Origin: a virus
Direction: 5' to 3' (one strand)
Virus record (IMG/VR): IMGVR_UViG_3300012008_000013
Span: 1 to 42,772 of that record
Length of the DNA stretch: 42,772 bases
Shown here: in pieces, positions 31,829-39,832 of the stretch
Numbering within the stretch: position 1 is the first letter of the stretch
Layout of the letters: the number at the start of each line of letters is the position of its first letter
Made by a program: the position numbers and the translations under genes
The notes under the pieces: generated by a model
Seen by the model: only the letters and a program-made list of their open reading frames with translations
Database searches by the model: none
What the model was told of the DNA's origin: nothing

Positions 31829-31932
31829 TCGTCATCCTTCACGGGTCGCCGACATCGCCAGCAGTAGTCGTCGTCTTCGTCGAACAGGCCCACGTCGCTA
31901 TCGAGGAGGGGTTCGGGACAGGTGCAGGTCAG
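31825..31932 (-). CDS. possible small zinc-ribbon peptide, 35 aa
   Basis: A frame with LTCTCPEPLLDSDV and YCWRCRRPVKDDE (CxC plus CxxC) is open between terminase and portal; its TGA overlaps the portal ATG (ATGA). The only start matching the usual overlap is CTG at 31932 (CTGA); otherwise ATG 32028 would overlap the terminase by ~100 bases. The Cys pattern supports a real gene; the start is uncertain. Confidence 0.4.
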   Translation of the reverse strand: MTCTCPEPLLDSDVGLFDEDDDYCWRCRRPVKDDE

Positions 31933-33491
31933 GCTGCGAACGCCCAGCCTCCCTTTTTCGTCGATGGCGGCGGCATCGTCATCGCGGCTTCGTAGGCCAG
32001 CGCGTCCGCCAGGGCTCCGTCGATCCATCCTCGACCCTCGCCCTTCACCAGTACATACATCGTTCGGCCGTCGTCTTCGAGATCACCGAGGCGAACCTTG
32101 CGGAGATGGGTGGCGTAGACATGGCGCGTGGTCGCCTCATCGCCGTCGTGGGTATGGGCGCCTTCGCGGATCGCGGTCAGCCAGCGGTTGGTGATCGGCG
32201 CGAACCGGCGCGGCTGGTTGGTGTCGAGTTTGAGCACGACCTCTTCGCCGTACTGGCCGGCCCATTCGTCGATCTCATCGGCCCAGTACGGCGGGTCGCA
32301 CAGCATCAGCCCGACCTTGTACCGGGCGAAGGTGTCGGCCACCACCCGCTTGACGTCGGCCCGCGGGACGCGCCAGCCGTCCTCGGCTCCGATCGGTCGC
32401 TCCCAGATCCCGAGCAGGAAGCTGTAGCCGTCGGCCGTGCAGGCCCGCAGGACCGTGGCGTCACGAGAGACCGAGCCGTCGAAGCCAACGCCGATATACG
32501 TTCCGGCGGGCACATCGCGCGGCTTGGCGAGGAGCGCCCAGACCTTCGGGTCGACGGCCCGGTCGACGCCCGCCCGGCGAAGGTTGAACCAGTAGCGGAG
32601 CGCATCGTCCCAGGTGTTGGCCGGGTCGCGCATCTCGCGGACCAGACGGGGCGGGTCGGACCACGGCACGTCGTCGTAGACGTAGCGGAGCTCGGCGATC
32701 AGCTGCTCATCGGGCCACTCGGGTGACGGTTCGACCCGAGCGCGGCGGGCGTAGTGCAGGACGCCCGACTGCGGGACATCGGGATCGGTCTGCTCGGCCA
32801 CCGAGCGCTCACCGAGGACCGGCGCGTTCGTCGTCTCGACCGAACGGCCACCCATCTTGGCAACGTTCCGACGCAGCGTTCGGGCGAGCTTGACGCCGCC
32901 GTTGGCTGGCTTCCAGAGATGGGTCTCATCAAGCGTCGCGTTGGTCAGCCGCTGCCCTTCGCGGGATCCTGCGGCGGCGGTGACAGGTTCGAGCACTGCG
33001 GCGGGGTTATGTCGAAGGTACAGCCGGGTCCGGCCGAGGTCGATGTCGAGCGCATCGGCGATCTTGCCGTCACGCGCCGCGAGCATCGCGTACATCGCGC
33101 CGTAGGTGTTGTCGGTCTGGTCCTCGGACACAGCCGCGATCTGGACCCACGGCGGCGGGCGCTTGCCGGTGCCCCACGGCACGCCGACCGGCTGACCTTG
33201 CGCGTCCCAGCCGTCGAAGCACACGGGACCGGCGAACTCGGCGAGGCTCAGCGAGCCTGCGAACGGCGACTTACCGTAGCCCTTGGCCTCTTCGAGCACC
33301 ATCCGCAGATGGACGAACTGCCCGGACACCGGGTGGAGCTCATACCAGCGGATGATCCGGCGGGCCTGCTCTTCGGTGTAGATCAGCGGCTGGGCGTCAT
33401 CGGTCGGCGATGGCAGGTAGGTATAGGTCCAGTCGAGGACGCCCCAGCCGAGCGAAGGGAATGGTCGCTCGGGCGTCGCGCGCCACGGCAT
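31929..33491 (-). CDS. terL: terminase large subunit, 520 aa
   Basis: DNA-packaging motor. A Walker-A-like loop EAKGYGKS is at residues ~68-75; a Walker-B-like acidic pair occurs in TNATLDETHLW (~185); the RNase-H-like nuclease begins with GVGFDGSVSRDATVL (~334) and continues DPPYWADEIDEW (~390). The start at ATG 33491 puts motif I where it is usual; the small subunit ends one base before. Headful or cohesive packaging cannot be told from this alone. Confidence 0.92.
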   Translation of the reverse strand: MPWRATPERPFPSLGWGVLDWTYTYLPSPTDDAQPLIYTEEQARRIIRWYELHPVSGQFVHLRMVLEEAKGYGKSPFAGSLSLAEFAGPVCFDGWDAQGQPVGVPWGTGKRPPPWVQIAAVSEDQTDNTYGAMYAMLAARDGKIADALDIDLGRTRLYLRHNPAAVLEPVTAAAGSREGQRLTNATLDETHLWKPANGGVKLARTLRRNVAKMGGRSVETTNAPVLGERSVAEQTDPDVPQSGVLHYARRARVEPSPEWPDEQLIAELRYVYDDVPWSDPPRLVREMRDPANTWDDALRYWFNLRRAGVDRAVDPKVWALLAKPRDVPAGTYIGVGFDGSVSRDATVLRACTADGYSFLLGIWERPIGAEDGWRVPRADVKRVVADTFARYKVGLMLCDPPYWADEIDEWAGQYGEEVVLKLDTNQPRRFAPITNRWLTAIREGAHTHDGDEATTRHVYATHLRKVRLGDLEDDGRTMYVLVKGEGRGWIDGALADALAYEAAMTMPPPSTKKGGWAFAA

Positions 33492-33492
33492 C

Positions 33493-33912
33493 TTAGGCCG
33501 TCTTGACGACGCGCAGTCCGGCATACGGACCGGCCGTTACATCGGCCGGCGGCTTGATCGCCTCGGCCTTCGGAGCCGTCCAACGGCGGTCCTGCTGACC
33601 CTTGAACGAGGCGCCGATGCCGTCCATCGCCTGGCGCAGCTCGGTGGCGTCGCGCAGATTGCCGCGGCCGACCGAATCGTAGAGACGGATGGCGACCGTG
33701 ATCTGCGAGAGGTACTCCGGCGTCCAATAGGACGCCCACCACGACGCGAACCAGTCGCGCCACACGACGGCGGTCTCGGGCATCAGTCCATCGGGGGCCT
33801 TTGGGACGGCACCATGCTGCCAACCTGAGCCGGGCGCTGGCGACCAATCCCCGCGGACTGGCACATTGCGCCGACGGCGCGTCTTGGCGGGCGCTGGGCC
33901 TGTTCCTGGCAC
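33493..33912 (-). CDS. terS: terminase small subunit, 139 aa
   Basis: GTG 33912 follows AAAAGGAG. N-terminal basic/Pro tail, then WRDWFASWWASYWTPEYLSQ, a helix (ITVAIRLYDSVGRGNLRDAT) and LRQAMDGIGASFKGQQDRRW, a pattern common in small terminases of actinophage-like genomes. Directly before the large subunit. Confidence 0.75.
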   Translation of the reverse strand: MPGTGPAPAKTRRRRNVPVRGDWSPAPGSGWQHGAVPKAPDGLMPETAVVWRDWFASWWASYWTPEYLSQITVAIRLYDSVGRGNLRDATELRQAMDGIGASFKGQQDRRWTAPKAEAIKPPADVTAGPYAGLRVVKTA

Positions 33913-34020
33913 GTTCGGGACTCCTTTTCAGCCCAGGGTGTGACCCGTACGCATCGCGTGTGTGGGCAACTGGTCTACGTTCCCCGCGGCCTCGCCTGCA
34001 AAAAGGGGCGGGTCGATGCT

Positions 34021-34321
34021 CTAGCGAAGCGTCGGGACAGCGCGACCGTCGCGTTCGGCGTTGGTCTTGCGGCGATGGCACGTGGCGCACAGCGACTGCA
34101 GGTTGGTAGGTGTGTGAGAACCGACCATCACGCAGCCGAATGATGTGGTCGACCTCCGTGGCGGGTACCCCGCAAGAACCACAGAGGGGGTGGGTCAGAA
34201 GCTGGCGTGCCCTGATCGCTGGCCAGTCGCCGTTGTAGTCACGCACTGCGCGCCACTCAGCCTCATGCTGCTCGCAGCGTGTCTTCGGTGTCGGTGTGCC
34301 ACAGATGAGGCAGGGACGCAC
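34021..34321 (-). CDS. HNH endonuclease beside terminase, single-base frameshift
   Basis: HNH proteins next to terminase assist packaging cleavage. In the frame from GTG 34321: CLICGTP, CGSCGVPATEVDHIIRLRDG. One base later the canonical tail is in another frame: TPTNLQSLCATCHRRKTNAE to TAG at 34021. Deleting plus-strand base 34124 merges them into LRDGGSHTPTNLQSLCATCH and gives a 99-residue protein. It lies directly upstream of terS, the standard position. The long frame reading on to 33383 is therefore a by-product of the insertion. Confidence 0.75.
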
Positions 34322-34632
34322 TAGCCCGCGCGACTGCCGTCGAGCATGACGATGCGTGACTTCGGCTGGGCGTTGCGGACCTGTTGGGCTGCTGCCAGAT
34401 ATGCGCCTACACCCGCCAATATCTCGGCCTCGGTCACGTCCACTGGAAGCGTGAAGATGATGGGCCGACCCGTAGGCAGGGCCATCTGCAGCTGCATCAT
34501 CTGGATGGTGCTCTCGGCCGCTGCGATGGCCGCATCGAGTGGATCCGGCGTCGCTGAACCATTCATTCGGCCTTGTGGCGCATCGGCCGCGCGCCCCGGG
34601 TTCACGATGCCCGGATCGGGTTTCGGTTGCAT
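34321..34632 (-). CDS. hypothetical protein, 103 aa
   Basis: ATG 34632 follows AGGGAG; the stop overlaps the HNH start (TAGTG). Helix (LDAAIAAAESTIQMMQLQMA), then a beta strand and helix (GRPIIFTLPVDVTEAEILAG, ...YLAAAQQVRNA). Function unknown. Confidence 0.6.
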   Translation of the reverse strand: MQPKPDPGIVNPGRAADAPQGRMNGSATPDPLDAAIAAAESTIQMMQLQMALPTGRPIIFTLPVDVTEAEILAGVGAYLAAAQQVRNAQPKSRIVMLDGSRAG

Positions 34633-34640
34633 GGTACTCC

Positions 34641-35222
34641 CTACGCTGCGTTGGTCCTCACGCTTCGTGCTGGCGGTTCGACTTCGTATCGGTCCCACAA
34701 GCGTTGCAGGGCGACCTCGATGTAGACCTTGCGGACGGGTTCGGTGATGCCCATCGAGGCGCACGCACCATCCCAGTCGCCGTCACGGAGCGCCGTTCTG
34801 TAGAGGACGCGGGCCATGAACGGGTACGGATCGGTGTCACGGCCGCGACCGGCGAGGGTCGCGATGGCGGCGCGGAGCGGGAGCCTGTAGTGGGCGACCT
34901 GGTCCTTGTGGCCTTCGTATTCGGCGTATTCGGTCGCGAACGGTCCGTCCTCGATGAATCGGCGGAAGTCGCCGAGGGCATTGGGTGAGCCAAGGACGGA
35001 TCCACCGACGAGCTCGGCTGGCTTGCTGTCGCGGGCCCAGAGGGTCTTGCGACCAGGCCGGTCCGGCTGTCCGACGAACACGCCGTGGCCCTCGGTCTCG
35101 ACTGGCAGTTCCGCGCGGAACGCCTCCATGAACCACCCGAGCAGGTCGCGCGGCGGCAGCGCCTTGCGGGCGAGGCTGCCGGCATGCTCGGCGTGGTAGG
35201 GCTCGGATCGGTAGGCGCTCAT
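34641..35222 (-). CDS. putative late-gene regulator or terminase-proximal protein, 193 aa
   Basis: ATG 35222; no membrane segments. The C-terminal half (RDGDWDGACASMGITEPVRK, then VYIEVALQRLWDRYEVEP) resembles a sigma-like HTH, and ArpU/RinA-type late activators occupy this spot before terminase in other phages. The N-terminal half (~1-100) is unfamiliar (LLGWFMEAFRAELPV). Role inferred from position and weak resemblance. Confidence 0.45.
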   Translation of the reverse strand: MSAYRSEPYHAEHAGSLARKALPPRDLLGWFMEAFRAELPVETEGHGVFVGQPDRPGRKTLWARDSKPAELVGGSVLGSPNALGDFRRFIEDGPFATEYAEYEGHKDQVAHYRLPLRAAIATLAGRGRDTDPYPFMARVLYRTALRDGDWDGACASMGITEPVRKVYIEVALQRLWDRYEVEPPARSVRTNAA

Positions 35223-35227
35223 TCCGT

Positions 35228-35446
35228 TCAGGTCGGTGGCGGACTGGTGAAGTGACCTAGGAACCAGCCAGCGATGAGGAAGAGGACCGCGACGATGCCG
35301 GCGAGCAGTTGGATCCCGATCGCGGCACTGAACCGCTGGACGTCCTCACTGATGGTCGGGATATGCCGACGAACGGCCCAGATCTCGATGGCGAAGAGCG
35401 ACGCCGCAGCGACGAGGACCACGACGAGCGCGAGTTCGGCGGCCAT
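35228..35446 (-). CDS. two-helix membrane protein, holin-like, 72 aa
   Basis: Two transmembrane helices (MAAELALVVVLVAAASLFAI, residues ~1-22; IGIQLLAGIVAVLFLIAGWF, ~46-65) with a charged loop. Overlaps the upstream nuclease stop (TGATG). Size, topology and place in the lysis cassette fit a class II holin or holin accessory. Confidence 0.6.
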   Translation of the reverse strand: MAAELALVVVLVAAASLFAIEIWAVRRHIPTISEDVQRFSAAIGIQLLAGIVAVLFLIAGWFLGHFTSPPPT

Positions 35447-35823
35447 CAGGGGTACTTCACGGCGAAGCCGTCCGCCAGCATCGTCTCGTTGACCGATGGC
35501 GCCGTGACCACAAACTCGTTGTCGGGGCCCCACGTGCCGGCCGATTCGAGCCAGACATTGCCGTCCCAGCGCTCGCCGTACTTGTCGGCGGCGTCCCGGA
35601 TCGTGCGGATGACCAGCGCCACGGGATACGTGCCGCCGAGCAGCCCAAGCAGATGCGCCCGGGCGAGCTTGCCCGCGTCGGTCGAGAGCTCCGGCGCGTT
35701 GATCCCGTAGAAGCGGATTGCCATATCGCGGAACTCGCGGAGCCCTTGATCACATAGGACACGCACAGTGTCACCGTCTGTGACGTCACGGCTGGTCCGG
35801 ATCACGGCCTTGTATTCGTAAAT
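35446..35823 (-). CDS. SNase-like (micrococcal-type) nuclease, 125 aa
   Basis: SNase fold (OB-fold nuclease): VTDGDTVRVLCDQGLREFRD starts the first sheet, then RFYGINAPELSTDAGKLARA with the conserved Ile-x-Ala-Pro-Glu turn and following helix. Nothing else in the window is similar. The best start is ATT 35823, with GGGAGG five bases upstream and the family N-terminus YEYKAVIRTS; GTG 35805 has no such site. A nuclease between holin-like genes could degrade host DNA at lysis, or act outside the cell. Confidence 0.75.
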   Translation of the reverse strand: MYEYKAVIRTSRDVTDGDTVRVLCDQGLREFRDMAIRFYGINAPELSTDAGKLARAHLLGLLGGTYPVALVIRTIRDAADKYGERWDGNVWLESAGTWGPDNEFVVTAPSVNETMLADGFAVKYP

Positions 35824-35824
35824 G

Positions 35825-36196
35825 TCAGCCTCCCGGAACGACGGGCGTCGCGTCGGCCTTCAGCGTCACGACGGCATCAGCCGGAGGCGTGTCCCCGGTA
35901 CCAGCCACGAGGACCGGCGTACCAACTGCGAGGGTCGGCGCGACCAGGGGCGTCACGAAGTGGCGGATCGTCTCGATGGCCGGCACGATGAACGCGATGG
36001 CGACGCCGGCCAGGGTGAGCGCGTCAGTCAGGCTGATGTCGGCGCCCAACCGGGTGAAGCCGAGTGCGTTGGCGAGCGCGACCACGCCGACGATGACGAT
36101 GGCGGCGCCGTAGCCGATAAAGCGGGCAGGCTCGCCACTCAGCAGGTCGTCGATCTTGGCGAGGAGGTCGGTGAGCTTGGCGAGTAGGGCGGTCAT
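35825..36196 (-). CDS. holin-like membrane protein, 123 aa
   Basis: N-terminal amphipathic helix (MTALLAKLTDLLAKIDDLLS), then two transmembrane helices (RFIGYGAAIVIVGVVALANAL; LTLAGVAIAFIVPAIETIRH). The C-terminus is Pro/Ala rich. ATG 36196 overlaps the upstream stop (ATGA). Length and two-pass topology agree with actinophage holins. It lies two genes downstream of the endolysin. Confidence 0.65.
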   Translation of the reverse strand: MTALLAKLTDLLAKIDDLLSGEPARFIGYGAAIVIVGVVALANALGFTRLGADISLTDALTLAGVAIAFIVPAIETIRHFVTPLVAPTLAVGTPVLVAGTGDTPPADAVVTLKADATPVVPGG

Positions 36197-36396
36197 GCGT
36201 TCGCTCCCTGATGCGTTACACGCTCGGCCTGCACGTGCTCGACCGTGGGATTGCACCAACAGGCAACGGTCAACATGTGAGGGCGGGCTTTCTTCGATGC
36301 GGTGGATGGGATGTCATGGATGGGCGAGCCTGCGAACACGTCTTCCCGCCCTGCGTCATACAACGCGCGATCAGCGACGGCGGTGTCGGAGGTCAT
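36193..36396 (-). CDS. hypothetical protein, 67 aa
   Basis: ATG 36396 follows AAAGAGGA. A polar N-terminal half and a CWCNPTVEHV motif near residue 46 with nearby His, possibly metal-binding. Between two lysis-cassette genes. Unknown. Confidence 0.5.
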   Translation of the reverse strand: MTSDTAVADRALYDAGREDVFAGSPIHDIPSTASKKARPHMLTVACWCNPTVEHVQAERVTHQGANA

Positions 36397-36397
36397 G

Positions 36398-36625
36398 TCA
36401 GTCCTCTTTCTCTACGGTGAGTGCGTCGGGAGCCTCGGAGACGGGTTCCTCGACTGGTTCGGGTTGGGCGACGAACGCTGCGAACTCCGCATCGGTCATG
36501 GCGGCGAGCTCGGTTCCCGTGGGGCGCGGGTCGCCGTCCACAAAGCCGAGCCAATGGATGTCGCCCGAGCACTTGTCGTTGCAGCCGTGGTCGAGATGGA
36601 CGAACGGCACGAACAACGGGCTCAT
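36398..36625 (-). CDS. small Cys/His protein with acidic tail, 75 aa
   Basis: ATG 36625 overlaps the corrected endolysin stop (ATGA), which fixes this start. PFVHLDHGCNDKCSGDIHWL (His, Cys, Cys, His) is a plausible metal site; the C-terminus is acidic and Pro rich (QPEPVEEPVSEAPDAL). Unknown; in the lysis cassette. Confidence 0.55.
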   Translation of the reverse strand: MSPLFVPFVHLDHGCNDKCSGDIHWLGFVDGDPRPTGTELAAMTDAEFAAFVAQPEPVEEPVSEAPDALTVEKED

Positions 36626-37513
36626 CCCCACGTCACCCGAGCCTTCGCGCGGTCAGCCGCCACGGCAGCCGCCACGTCCACCAGCCGCCGTCGGCGTGAA
36701 CACCCCGTCGGTCTCGAGCAGCATCGCGGCCATCGACACGTCCGGCGTCGATCCGGGGATGTTGCCCACGAGATAGCCCTTGGTGCCCGGTGGACGGTTC
36801 GCGACCACGGCAAGCGTCACGATCCGCGCGGCGACCTCACGAACCTGTCCGCCTGGGACGTTGACGAAACCCAGGTTGTCGACCCGGATGAGCGAGTGCC
36901 CCGGACCCGAGACCGTGACGGTGCCCGAGACGCGTTCGGTGATGCGGAATGCCAAGCCCATGGGAACCTCCGTGGATGTGTCGGGAGCGAGCGGGATGCC
37001 GGCGAGTGCGTCGAGCTGCGCGCGGGTGCCGTTGAAGCGGTCGCGGTCGTACGGCGTGCTGGTGTACTGGTGGAACGAGCCCGGCTTGGTGTGGGAGACA
37101 CCCGCCCGGTAGTCGGCGATCCAGTCGAAGTCCTGCCCTGCGTCGAAGAACACCGACGCCGACATGTACAGCCCGACCTTGCGGCGTAGCGAATCGGCCG
37201 CCTTGATGGCAAGGATCAGCGCGCGGGCCTGCGCCAGCGTCATGCGGTATCCACCCTCGTTGTCAACCGCGAGAAGACTCGCGCCGACCGCCGTCTTGAC
37301 GAAGAACGCGGCCTGCGCCGCGATGGACACGTCGTCACGGGCAAAGCAATAGGCACTCGTGACCAAGCCCGCCGCCTTGCCGTTGGTCATGTGCATCCCG
37401 TACCTGGGATCGGCTGTCAGCCCCTCGCTCGCCTTCACGAACAGGAAGTCGAGGCCCGTGAGACTCGGCGTCGAGGTCTGCCAGACCGAAAAATCAGCCC
37501 CCTCGATCGTCAT
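36622..37513 (-). CDS. endolysin, GH25 muramidase, frameshift near C-terminus
   Basis: Cuts the MurNAc-GlcNAc bond in the host wall. GH25 signature: N-terminal ADFSVWQTST (Asp7), then LAVDNEGGY with the DxE pair (Asp84/Glu86), and WIADYRAG. The frame from 37513 otherwise stops at 36653 in Gly/Arg-rich sequence. One base less near 36684-36690 continues it as TPTALVDVAAAVAADRAKAR and ends at 36622, overlapping the next ATG as ATGA, giving 296 residues. The C-terminus has an unrecognised cell-wall-binding region. ATG 37513 overlaps the upstream stop. Confidence 0.85.
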
Positions 37514-37737
37514 GACGCACCGTCCCCACGGACTTCCGCTGCGGTCAGCTTGAAGGCATTCACCCGTGGGCGGATGTGCTCGGTCGGGTTCTCACCGAGG
37601 TCGTCGCTGCCGTACACCCAGCCCTGCACCGGCTCGCCGACCAGCCCGTCGAAGATCGCCACGACTTGCCGGAATGCCTCCCGGAACGTGGCCGCGTCGG
37701 CGATGTCGCTGGGCAGGACCAGCTCGATGTGGGTCAC
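37510..37737 (-). CDS. hypothetical protein upstream of endolysin, 75 aa
   Basis: GTG 37737 overlaps the upstream TGA; the end overlaps the endolysin ATG. Helix (IADAATFREAFRQVVAIFDG) then strand (GEPVQGWVYGSDDLGENPTE). No family recognised; possibly a lysis accessory. Confidence 0.55.
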   Translation of the reverse strand: MTHIELVLPSDIADAATFREAFRQVVAIFDGLVGEPVQGWVYGSDDLGENPTEHIRPRVNAFKLTAAEVRGDGAS

Positions 37738-37943
37738 GCGGAGACCCGCCACGAGTAGCCGTCCACTTCGCAGGCTGGGCACTCGATACCGAGCGGCGGC
37801 TTGTCGCCTTTACGGCTTCTGACAACGAAGCGCGCGCCGCAGTTCAGGCACCGACCGGGGAGGTCATACATCGCCGTGGTCCGCGACGTGCATCGCTCGC
37901 ACGAACACGACGTGTCGATGATCGGGAGCACGTCCGTCGTCAC
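37734..37943 (-). CDS. zinc-ribbon protein, 69 aa
   Basis: Three Cys clusters: CSCERC, CLNCGARF and CPACEVDG. Two CxxC knuckles form a typical zinc ribbon, with the first cluster extra. GTG 37943 overlaps the upstream stop (GTGA). Unknown function. Confidence 0.6.
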   Translation of the reverse strand: MTTDVLPIIDTSCSCERCTSRTTAMYDLPGRCLNCGARFVVRSRKGDKPPLGIECPACEVDGYSWRVSA

Positions 37944-38383
37944 GAGTGGACTTCCTGTAGACCGGGCTCGAACGGACGGGCGAGGCGGTATTGCTCGGTG
38001 TTGGCGTGGTCCCAGCAGAACGTCCCGCGGACCCAGCCGCCGCCGTAGGCTGTGAACGCGCTCCAGTTGGGGCATTCCGGGAAGTCGCAACGCTGCAGCG
38101 TCCGGGTCATCTTCTGATCGATTTCGCGCCAGTCGAGCGATGCCGATTCATGCTCCCAGTGATGCCGCTCAGCTTCCTCTTGCGTGTCGTGGTCGCAACG
38201 CTCGCGGCCGGTCGGTGCCCAGCCGGTGTATTCCAACTTCACCACGTCGAACGGCGGACGGACGTAATCCGGCCAGTCACACGGAGCCGAGGTCCAGATA
38301 TGGTCATCTCGACGCGTGGACCAGTTCCATTTGCCGGGAGCGTCGCTATCGGGGCCGAGTGCTCGGGCCTGTTCGTAGTTCAC
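37940..38383 (-). CDS. hypothetical Cys/His-rich protein, 147 aa
   Basis: GTG 38383 overlaps the LuxR-type gene's stop (GTGA). Contains WCDWPDY-like aromatic stretches, HHWEHES and two Cys pairs (RCDFPECPN; FCWDHA) in a beta-rich C-terminus. Unknown; possibly metal-binding. Confidence 0.55.
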   Translation of the reverse strand: MNYEQARALGPDSDAPGKWNWSTRRDDHIWTSAPCDWPDYVRPPFDVVKLEYTGWAPTGRERCDHDTQEEAERHHWEHESASLDWREIDQKMTRTLQRCDFPECPNWSAFTAYGGGWVRGTFCWDHANTEQYRLARPFEPGLQEVHS

Positions 38384-38649
38384 GAGCCGCCCGCCATCCG
38401 CTCTAGGTCGTGCCGCAGCTCCCACACCGCGTGGGTGACGTTGTGGAAGGGGCCCCTCGCATACAGGGCGCTCAGGTGGTTCCTCACGGTCTTCACCTTG
38501 ATCCCGAGCTTCCGCGCGGCCTGCGCGTTGCCGTGTTCCATGACGACTGCGAACAGGACTTCCAGTTGACGCGGGGTCGGCGGGAGTCCGCGTTGAGGGG
38601 TCGCCCAGTGGTCGTCGACCGATTCGCGGGCAACGACGGCATCGTCCAT
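38380..38649 (-). CDS. LuxR/GerE-type helix-turn-helix regulator, 89 aa
   Basis: Residues ~25-80 match the GerE domain: PTPRQLEVLFAVVMEHGNAQ, then AARKLGIKVKTVRNHLSALY, the recognition helix with VRNHL typical of the family, and a final helix HAVWELRHDLERM. ATG 38649. Likely binds late promoters or a nearby operator. Confidence 0.7.
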   Translation of the reverse strand: MDDAVVARESVDDHWATPQRGLPPTPRQLEVLFAVVMEHGNAQAARKLGIKVKTVRNHLSALYARGPFHNVTHAVWELRHDLERMAGGS

Positions 38650-38650
38650 G

Positions 38651-38920
38651 TCACGAGCGGGTCAGCCGATATACGTGGAACACGAGCGGGCCGGGAAGTT
38701 GCGCGGTCCCGATGTAAGCCGAGTCGTCACCGGGCGCATCCTGTCCGGTCGGAACGGCGACAAAGCGCGTGATAACACCGTCACCAATGGACGCCTCGGC
38801 CCACAGCACGATGTCATCACCCTGAACCCCGACGGCAAGACAGCGCGGCTCGTCGGCCGTGATGACGTTCGTCCACGGCCCGAGCGTGAACTTGAGAATG
38901 CGTCGCGTCCGCTCCGTCAT
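38651..38920 (-). CDS. DUF7352-like hypothetical protein, 89 aa
   Basis: ATG 38920 overlaps the upstream stop (ATGA). Beta-rich with RRILKFTLGPWTNV, VGVQGDDIVLWAEA, YIGTAQLPGPLVFHVYRLT, a layout of short proteins found in many actinophage early/late boundary regions. Function unknown. Confidence 0.6.
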   Translation of the reverse strand: MTERTRRILKFTLGPWTNVITADEPRCLAVGVQGDDIVLWAEASIGDGVITRFVAVPTGQDAPGDDSAYIGTAQLPGPLVFHVYRLTRS

Positions 38921-39177
38921 GCCCGTTCTCCGCGGAAACCGTGGTCCCATGCCGGGCGTTCGTAGAACGTGGCGGGCATGACGCGCCGGTTATCCGGGCG
39001 GGCCTCGGCGTCACGTGCTCGGACGAGGTACAGGACGAGCTGGTGGGCCTCTGTCGCGTCGGCGTAGAGCCCCTCGTCGGTCAAGTCCAGTTCGCGCTGA
39101 CTCCAGTAGTCGAGCCGTTCGTCGATACGGGCGATGACGGCGGCTTGGGCGGGGGTGCGGAAGATGGCGGTCATCAC
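38917..39177 (-). CDS. hypothetical protein, 86 aa
   Basis: Starts at GTG 39177 (GTGA overlap) or ATG 39174. Helical (AAVIARIDERLDYWSQRELD, ADATEAHQLVLYLVRARD) with a C-terminal aromatic turn. Unknown. Confidence 0.55.
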   Translation of the reverse strand: MMTAIFRTPAQAAVIARIDERLDYWSQRELDLTDEGLYADATEAHQLVLYLVRARDAEARPDNRRVMPATFYERPAWDHGFRGERA

Positions 39178-39734
39178 AGCCCCGCCTTGATGAGCTGCTC
39201 GACGATGAAGACGACGACGCCACCAACGAGGAGCGCGATCGTCATCAGCATCGGCTGGCTGATACCGCGCCGGCCCGCGTTCTCATAGCGACTCTGCTCG
39301 AGCGGCACGATGCGCTCGCCGAGCGCCTTGGCGGTGGCTTCCACGGCGATGGCGGCGGCCTTGGCGGTGAGTTCGACCTGAGCCGCGAGGGCCTTGGCTG
39401 AGGTATCGACGCGTTCGGCGAGCGCCGCCGCCGTGATCTCGGCCCGGGAGGATGCGAGACTCACCGCGCTCGCCGCCGCCGTCAGGAGTGCGTCGATCCG
39501 CTTGGCCTCCGCGATCATCATCGCGTCGATGCGCTTGGCCTCCGCGATCATTTTCGCGTCGAAGCTGTTGCTGTCCGCCTTGCGCCGGTCGGCGGCCCTG
39601 CTCTCGTGGTCGAGCATCACCCGGTCGACACGGGAGTCGATGGCGTGCAGCGCATCCAGGACGCGCTTTTCGGAGTCGCCGACCGCCTCGTACACGTCTC
39701 GCCATGAGAGCGCACCCGAGGGCGTGGCTGGCAT
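39174..39734 (-). CDS. coiled-coil membrane-anchored protein, first late gene, 186 aa
   Basis: ATG 39734 (GTG 39743 is an alternative). Residues ~15-140 are a long heptad-patterned coiled coil with repeated EAKRIDA(M/L) units, and a C-terminal transmembrane helix (LMTIALLVGGVVVFIVEQLI). Such proteins are often called spanin-like or tail-associated holins; a lysis or membrane-tether role is inferred. Nearest gene to attP. Confidence 0.6.
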   Translation of the reverse strand: MPATPSGALSWRDVYEAVGDSEKRVLDALHAIDSRVDRVMLDHESRAADRRKADSNSFDAKMIAEAKRIDAMMIAEAKRIDALLTAAASAVSLASSRAEITAAALAERVDTSAKALAAQVELTAKAAAIAVEATAKALGERIVPLEQSRYENAGRRGISQPMLMTIALLVGGVVVFIVEQLIKAGL

Positions 39735-39810
39735 GTCGGTCACGGTGCCGAACGAGGGGCCGGGGACAGGGCGGGATGCGAGGCAGAGTCCACGAACTGA
39801 ATCGTATGCG

Positions 39811-39832
39811 ACAGTCACCGTGTAGTCACGGC
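39811..39832. repeat. candidate left integrase arm-type site
   Basis: A(C)AGTCACCG followed at once by TGTAGTCACGGC. The same ~21-base pair occurs right of the core (40019-40042). It is ~90 bases from the tRNA core, a normal arm-site distance. Confidence 0.55.

Noticed and set aside
30362-31867. Long plus-strand frame opposite the portal
   Set aside because: High G+C leaves antisense frames open; the portal has complete family motifs and ATGA overlaps, this one none.
33383-34321. 312-codon frame from the HNH start running through terS
   Set aside because: After residue ~70 it becomes low complexity and overlaps the whole small terminase; caused by the one-base shift.
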